From Ruminococcaceae bacterium UBA1734 (GTDB lineage: Bacteria; Bacillota; Clostridia; Oscillospirales; Acutalibacteraceae): 64,000 nt of DNA. Shown piece by piece: positions 59,813 to 64,000 of this stretch. Below the pieces are notes generated by a model, which did not search any database, was not told where the DNA came from, and was given only the letters and a program-made list of their open reading frames with translations. Location of the stretch: NCBI GenBank assembly GCA_002315765.1, contig DCIE01000076.1:1-64000 (forward strand), read 5' to 3'. Made by a program: the position numbers and the translations under genes. The number at the start of each line of letters is the position of its first letter. The first letter of the stretch is position 1.

Positions 59813-61906
59813 ATGGAATTATTGATTAGATGTTTACCTTTTATTACACTTGTGGGCTCAATAATAGCAATTATATTTGCCGTTGTTAAAGCAAACGGTA
59901 TTCTGAAGTTTTCCGAAGGCGACGACAAAATGAAAAAGATTTCCGCCTCAATCAGGAAGGGTGCTAACGCATATTTAAAGAGACAATATACTATTGTTTC
60001 TATATTCTTTGCTTGTATGTTTGTCATACTTTGCATTATGGCTGCTTTCGGTTTGCTGACTTGGTTTGTTCCTTTTGCTTTTGTTACAGGGGGATTTTTC
60101 TCGGGACTTTCGGGATTTGTCGGTATGAAAATAGCAACTTTATCAAATGCCCGTACCACAAATGCGTGTAAAGAGGGATTAAATAAAGGTTTGAGGGTAG
60201 CGTTTTCCGCCGGTTCGGTTATGGGATTTACCGTTGTGGGACTTGGACTGTTTGATATTTCCTTATGGTTCATTATACTGAAATACGGTTTCGGTAGGGG
60301 TGCCGCAGATATTACAAGCGCAATGCTGACTTTTGGTATGGGTGCTTCTTCTATGGCTTTGTTTGCCCGTGTAGGCGGTGGCATATTCACTAAAGCTGCC
60401 GATGTGGGCGCCGACCTTGTGGGAAAGGTTGAAGCCGGTATTCCCGAGGACGACCCGAGAAATCCTGCGGTAATTGCCGATAATGTCGGTGATAATGTAG
60501 GTGATGTTGCGGGAATGGGTGCCGATTTGTACGAGTCTTATGTAGGCTCAATTATTTCGGCTTCGGCGCTGGGAGTTGCCGCTTTCGGCGATATTAAGGC
60601 TATGGCTTTACCAATGGTTATGGCGGCTCTTGGAATTATTTGTTCGATTTTCGGTACTTTTCTTGTTAAAACAAAAGAGGGCGCCGACCAAAAAATGCTG
60701 TTAAAAGCATTAAGCCGTGGTACGAACACAAGTGCAGTTCTGATTGCAATATCGGCATTACCTTTAACATATTTTATTTTGGGTAGTGTTAATTATTATT
60801 TTGCTATACTATCGGGACTTATTGCCGGTGTGTTAATAGGACAGGCAACCGAATATTTTACATCCGACAGTTATAAGCCTACTAAAAATCTTGCCGATAC
60901 TTCAAAAACCGGCTCGGCTACAATTATTATCGGCGGTATAAGTCTCGGAATGTTATCTACTGTTGTTCCTATTGTAATTATCAGTGCTTGTATTTTGGTT
61001 GCGTATTTTGTCAGCGGTGGCGCACAAAGTGGTGCTAAAGGTCTTTACGGTATTGCCCTTGCCGCCGTTGGTATGCTTTCTACACTTGGTATTACTCTTG
61101 CTACCGATGCTTACGGTCCTGTCGCCGATAATGCAGGTGGTATTGCCGAAATGTCAGGACAGCCGTCTCAGGTACGAGATAGAACCGATGCACTTGATTC
61201 TTTGGGAAATACAACTGCCGCAACCGGAAAAGGTTTCGCTATCGGTTCTGCCGCTTTAACTGCACTTGCTTTGGTCGCATCCTATATTGATAAGATAGGT
61301 GAGGTTGCATCAAAGGCAGGAAAAGAAATTGCTCATAATTTCGATATAATGAATCCTGTCGTGTTAGTTGGTTTATTTATAGGAGCATGTTTACCTTTTG
61401 TGTTTGCGGCTATTACAATGAATTCGGTTGGCAAAGCCGCACAATCGGTTGTTATCGAGGTAAGAAGACAGTTTAAAGAAATTACAGGACTAATGGATGG
61501 TAAAAATGACCCCGACTATGCCTCTTGTGTTGACCTTTGTACAAAGGCAAGTTTGAAGGAAATGATACTTCCGACGATAGTTGCTATTTTAACACCGATA
61601 ATAGTGGGATTGATTTTAGGATATCAAGGTGTTGTAGGACTTCTTGCAGGTGCTACCGCATCAGGTTTCTTAATGGCAATATTTATGTCAAATTCCGGCG
61701 GCGCTTGGGATAATGCTAAAAAGTATATTGAAAGCGGAGTCAACGGAGGAAAGGGCAGTGATTGCCATAAAGCCGCAGTTGTAGGTGATACAGTCGGCGA
61801 CCCGTTCAAGGATACTTCGGGTCCGTCAATCAATATTTTAATTAAACTTTTGAGTATGGTTTCCATTGTTTTTGCCGAACTTGTCTTTAAATTTCATTTA
61901 CTTTAA
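59813..61906 (+). CDS. hppA: Membrane-bound ion-pumping pyrophosphatase
   Basis: The 697-residue enzyme couples pyrophosphate hydrolysis to export of sodium or protons through the membrane. It has about sixteen membrane segments and the catalytic motifs DDPRNPAVIADNVGDNVGDVAGM (about 220-242), a second acidic cluster DAYGPVADNAGGIAEM (about 430), and the C-terminal DTVGDPFKDTSGPS (about 660). GNTTAATGKGFAIGS (about 465) carries alanine, not lysine, at the diagnostic position, which indicates the potassium-dependent subgroup; sodium pumping is common there but not proven. The ATG matches the start behind the other leader copies; an in-frame ATG 12 bases earlier directly abuts AAGGA. Confidence 0.94.
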   Translation: MELLIRCLPFITLVGSIIAIIFAVVKANGILKFSEGDDKMKKISASIRKGANAYLKRQYTIVSIFFACMFVILCIMAAFGLLTWFVPFAFVTGGFFSGLSGFVGMKIATLSNARTTNACKEGLNKGLRVAFSAGSVMGFTVVGLGLFDISLWFIILKYGFGRGAADITSAMLTFGMGASSMALFARVGGGIFTKAADVGADLVGKVEAGIPEDDPRNPAVIADNVGDNVGDVAGMGADLYESYVGSIISASALGVAAFGDIKAMALPMVMAALGIICSIFGTFLVKTKEGADQKMLLKALSRGTNTSAVLIAISALPLTYFILGSVNYYFAILSGLIAGVLIGQATEYFTSDSYKPTKNLADTSKTGSATIIIGGISLGMLSTVVPIVIISACILVAYFVSGGAQSGAKGLYGIALAAVGMLSTLGITLATDAYGPVADNAGGIAEMSGQPSQVRDRTDALDSLGNTTAATGKGFAIGSAALTALALVASYIDKIGEVASKAGKEIAHNFDIMNPVVLVGLFIGACLPFVFAAITMNSVGKAAQSVVIEVRRQFKEITGLMDGKNDPDYASCVDLCTKASLKEMILPTIVAILTPIIVGLILGYQGVVGLLAGATASGFLMAIFMSNSGGAWDNAKKYIESGVNGGKGSDCHKAAVVGDTVGDPFKDTSGPSINILIKLLSMVSIVFAELVFKFHLL

Positions 61907-61925
61907 TAAATTTTTATAAAAAACC

Positions 61926-61954
61926 TTGATTTTTTATCAGAGTTATGATATACT
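61926..61954 (+). promoter_or_regulatory. Promoter of rpsB-tsf
   Basis: TTGATT (61926-61931) and TATACT (61949-61954) are spaced by 17 bases, leaving a leader of about 125 bases. Confidence 0.7.
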
Positions 61955-61960
61955 CATTTA

Positions 61961-62080
61961 GCTGTCGTATTGCGACAGTAAATAATACACACATTATGCC
62001 TTAATGTCGTTAGGTGTTACCGTTTGATACTTGCGGTAATTTATCGTACTTTGGCATGATGGAGGTAAAACCTCAGGAGG
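61961..62080 (+). promoter_or_regulatory. rpsB leader, likely autoregulatory S2-binding region
   Basis: The leader has three small hairpins: CTGTCG/CGACAG (61962-61967 with 61973-61978), TTACCG/CGGTAA (62017-62022 with 62034-62039) and GAGGT/ACCTC (62062-62066 with 62070-62074). The last ends right at the AGGAGG binding site. Ribosomal protein S2 genes are often autoregulated through their leaders, so this is a plausible S2-binding site. I cannot match it to a specific published family. Confidence 0.4.
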
Positions 62081-62088
62081 AAATAATT

Positions 62089-62856
62089 ATGGCAGTAGTA
62101 TCAATGAAACAACTTCTTGAAGCCGGTGTTCATTTCGGACATCAAACAAGGCGTTGGAACCCGAAAATGGCTCGTTACATCTTCACAGAGCGTAACGGCA
62201 TTTACATCATCGACCTTCAAAAGACAGTTAAGAAGTTAAACGAAGCATATCTTTTTGCTCGTGACATCGCTGCTGAAGGCGGAGATATTCTTTTTGTAGG
62301 CACAAAGAAACAGGCTCAGGATTCCATTAAGGAAGAAGCAGAGCATTGCGGAATGCCTTATGTCAATGCAAGATGGCTTGGCGGTATGCTTACAAACTTT
62401 AAGACTATTCGTACAAGAATTGCTCGTCTTGAGCAACTTCGCGGTATGCGTGAAGACGGTACATTTGACCTTCTTCCCAAAAAAGAAGTTGTTAAATTAG
62501 AGCTTGAAATTGAGAAACTTGAGAAGTTCATCGGTGGTATCCAAAATATGAACAAGTTCCCAAGTGCTCTCTTTATTGTTGACCCACGCAAGGAAAGAAT
62601 TGCAGTTCAAGAAGCAAAGAAGCTTGGTATTCCGATTATTGCTATCGTTGATACCAACTGCGACCCTGATGAAATTGATGCAGTTATCCCCGGTAACGAT
62701 GATGCTATCCGTGCAGTTAAATTAATTGCCGAAACAATCGCCGCTGCTGTTATTGAAGGCAGACAGGGAACCGAAATGGGAACTGCCGCTAATGATGAAG
62801 AAGTAGAAGATGAGGCTGAAGTTGAAGCTGAAGTTTCTGCTGAAGATGCTGAATAA
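62089..62856 (+). CDS. rpsB: 30S ribosomal protein S2
   Basis: S2 binds late to the 30S head and helps recruit S1. The 255-residue protein shows the standard [23 protein letters not shown] start, [12 protein letters not shown] (about 40), VGTKKQAQ (about 70), [11 protein letters not shown] (about 93) and [23 protein letters not shown] (about 190). The C-terminal tail of about 25 residues is almost all Glu, Ala and Val. CAGGAGG precedes the ATG; longer upstream readings run through the leader RNA. tsf follows after 15 bases. Confidence 0.97.
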   Translation: MAVVSMKQLLEAGVHFGHQTRRWNPKMARYIFTERNGIYIIDLQKTVKKLNEAYLFARDIAAEGGDILFVGTKKQAQDSIKEEAEHCGMPYVNARWLGGMLTNFKTIRTRIARLEQLRGMREDGTFDLLPKKEVVKLELEIEKLEKFIGGIQNMNKFPSALFIVDPRKERIAVQEAKKLGIPIIAIVDTNCDPDEIDAVIPGNDDAIRAVKLIAETIAAAVIEGRQGTEMGTAANDEEVEDEAEVEAEVSAEDAE

Positions 62857-62871
62857 TAGGAGGAAATAGTA

Positions 62872-63783
62872 ATGGCTTTTACTGCTAAAGATGTTCAGGC
62901 ACTTAGAGAGAAAACCGGTTGCGGTATGATGGACTGCAAAAAGGCTTTAACCGAATGTGATGGCAATATGGATGCCGCTGTTGATTTCCTTCGTGAAAAG
63001 GGACTTGCTTCCCAAGCTAAGAAGGCAGGTCGTGTTGCTGCTGAAGGTACTGTATGTGCTATTGTTGAAAACGGTGTCGGCGTAGTTGTTGAACTTAATG
63101 CCGAAACTGACTTTGTTGCTAATGGTGAAGAGTTTAAGGCTCTCGCATTAGAGGTTGCTAAGATTGTTGCAAACGAAAATCCTGCTGACCTTGATGCACT
63201 TCTTAAGTGCACTAAGGACGGACAAACCGTTGAAGAAATGGTTCAGGAATTATTCCTTAAGATTCGTGAAAACATTAAGGTTCGTCGTTTTGTTCGTTTT
63301 GAAGGAAATGTTGTATCTTATGTTCATGCCGGTGGTAAAATCGGTGTTATGGTTAAGTTTGATGGTGATTTTGATGCAAATGCTGATGAGTTTATTACTA
63401 TCGGTAGAAATGTTGCAATGCAGATTGCCGCAATGAATCCGGGATACCTTGATGAGGCTTCGGTTCCTGCTGAAGTTATCGAAAAGGAAAAGGAAATCCT
63501 TATTGCTCAAATGAAGGAAGACCCCAAAATGGCTAATAAGCCGGATGCAGTTCTCGGTAAAATTGTTGACGGTAAGATTGGCAAGTACTATAAAGAAAAT
63601 TGTCTTGTTGAACAGCAGTTTGTTATGGACGGCGACTTAACCGTTGGCAAGTATGTTGAAAAGTCTGCTAAGGATATGGGCAAGACCTTTAAGATTGTTG
63701 ACTTCGTTCGTTTTGAAAAAGGCGAGGGCATTGAAAAGCGTGTAGACGATTTCGCTGCCGAAGTTGCAAGTATGGTAAAATAA
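62872..63783 (+). CDS. tsf: Elongation factor Ts
   Basis: EF-Ts recharges EF-Tu by exchanging GDP for GTP. The 303-residue protein has the N-terminal UBA-like domain LREKTGCGMMDCKKAL (about 10-25), the catalytic TDFVA motif (NAETDFVANG, about 78) and the C-terminal dimerisation core with VRFEKGEGIEKR (about 280). It is co-transcribed with rpsB as usual. TAGGAGG is six to seven bases before the ATG. Codon use is strongly biased, as expected for translation genes. Confidence 0.97.
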   Translation: MAFTAKDVQALREKTGCGMMDCKKALTECDGNMDAAVDFLREKGLASQAKKAGRVAAEGTVCAIVENGVGVVVELNAETDFVANGEEFKALALEVAKIVANENPADLDALLKCTKDGQTVEEMVQELFLKIRENIKVRRFVRFEGNVVSYVHAGGKIGVMVKFDGDFDANADEFITIGRNVAMQIAAMNPGYLDEASVPAEVIEKEKEILIAQMKEDPKMANKPDAVLGKIVDGKIGKYYKENCLVEQQFVMDGDLTVGKYVEKSAKDMGKTFKIVDFVRFEKGEGIEKRVDDFAAEVASMVK

Positions 63784-63823
63784 TTTCGCCTTACCTCAAG
63801 GTGGGTTTGGTGCCGAATTTTTT
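63784..63823 (+). terminator. Possible terminator after tsf
   Basis: An imperfect stem pairs TTCGCC with GGTGCCGAA (one or two bulges), with an inner ACCT/AGGT hairpin, and is followed by T6. The remaining 77 bases to rplS contain TTGACA (63820-63825) but no convincing -10 at the right distance. An L19 autoregulatory leader is possible but not recognisable to me. Confidence 0.45.
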
Positions 63824-63900
63824 GACATTAAAACGGATGTTCCTCTGGTCTTAAAGATTTATGAACTTCTAATACTTATATTTAGAGAGGATATTTATAA

Positions 63901-64000
63901 TGGACGCTATTAAAGAATTAACAGCAGATATGCTTAAAACCGAAGTTCCTACCATTGAAATCGGTAGCACTGTTAAGGTACATGTTAGAATTAAAGAAGG
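63901..64000 (+). CDS. rplS: 50S ribosomal protein L19, N-terminal part (cut by window edge)
   Basis: The first 33 codons read MDAIKELTADMLKTEVPTIE and continue to GSTVKVHVRIKEG, which is the characteristic beginning of L19 (a short helix, then the GDTV.VHV..KEG strand). L19 sits at the 30S-50S interface. An AGAGAGGAT binding site lies about ten bases upstream. In Firmicutes rplS usually follows rimM and trmD, so its position behind tsf is a different arrangement. The rest lies beyond the window. Confidence 0.88.

Noticed and set aside
59791..60390. Minus-strand ORF opposite the start of the pyrophosphatase gene
   Set aside because: It overlaps strongly conserved pyrophosphatase motifs, lacks a binding site and matches no family I know.
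61962..62074. Three hairpins before rpsB considered as another copy of the repeated leader RNA
   Set aside because: They lack the TTTC/GAAA hairpin with AACC bulge and the TTTTGTGYCT strand; a ribosomal protein leader fits better.

Overview
The window reads as chromosomal DNA from an anaerobic, AT-rich, low-GC Gram-positive bacterium of the class Clostridia, most likely an Oscillospirales/Ruminococcaceae-type gut or rumen organism. Supporting signs are AddAB instead of RecBCD, the order phoH-ybeY-era-recO, tig-clpP-clpX, MutS2, GTP-type PEP carboxykinase, a type III glutamine synthetase next to a short type I enzyme, ANTAR-type regulation, a membrane pyrophosphatase, a dockerin-like motif, consensus TTGACA/TATAAT promoters and several TTG starts. 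The genus is inference. I see no insertion sequence, prophage or CRISPR array, and no gene-free stretch reaches 300 bases.

Layout. 1-32 is the 5' half of a serine tRNA running off the left edge. 151-4679 (minus) is a cell-surface glycan cluster: large membrane protein, flippase, polyprenyl-phosphate glycosyltransferase, DUF2304. 4799-10897 (plus) holds a DUF421 protein, UvrC, a cyclophilin, RmlA and two family 2 glycosyltransferases. 10972-22270 holds addB-addA, a RodA-type SEDS protein, trigger factor, ClpP and ClpX. 22308-26384 is a regulatory and nitrogen block: LytS-like kinase, response regulator with a winged-helix output, glutamine synthetase behind a terminator/anti-terminator, and an ANTAR regulator. 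26550-31189 (minus) carries a Cys-rich lipoprotein, a polar amino acid ABC transporter behind ArgR-like boxes, and DUF4363/DUF421. 31288-35134 is a Wzm/Wzt-type exporter and two CNNM/CBS membrane proteins. 35227-46507 holds pckG, a secreted SGNH protein, phoH-ybeY-era-yqzL-recO-mutS2 and a small LCP-like protein. 46657-48753 is glnN. 48889-59562 is a tightly packed eleven-gene operon. 59622-64000 holds the membrane pyrophosphatase, rpsB, tsf and the start of rplS.

Two things stand out as possibly undescribed. First, the same structured 5' leader occurs three times (upstream of the flippase, the Cys-rich lipoprotein and the pyrophosphatase). It has an upstream hairpin, a GTTTC/GAAAC hairpin with a conserved AACC internal loop, and a long helix that buries the ribosome binding site, interleaved with another helix as in a pseudoknot. 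It looks like a riboswitch-like translational switch, and I do not recognise the class. Second, the operon at 48972-59535 joins a YjbQ protein, a DeoR repressor with AAACGAAA-type operator repeats, a SIS isomerase, a metallo-beta-lactamase-fold hydrolase, an archaeal-type triosephosphate isomerase, a FGGY kinase, a FucI-like isomerase, a fructose-6-phosphate-aldolase-like transaldolase, two M20 peptidases and a CapA-like protein. This looks like a complete sugar catabolic route of unknown substrate, perhaps released from an amide- or peptide-linked conjugate.

Other regulation visible in the sequence: an ANTAR-type hexaloop hairpin competing with the glnA leader terminator, ARG-box-like sites on the amino acid ABC promoter, a ten-codon upstream ORF before pckG, and a probable autoregulatory leader on rpsB.
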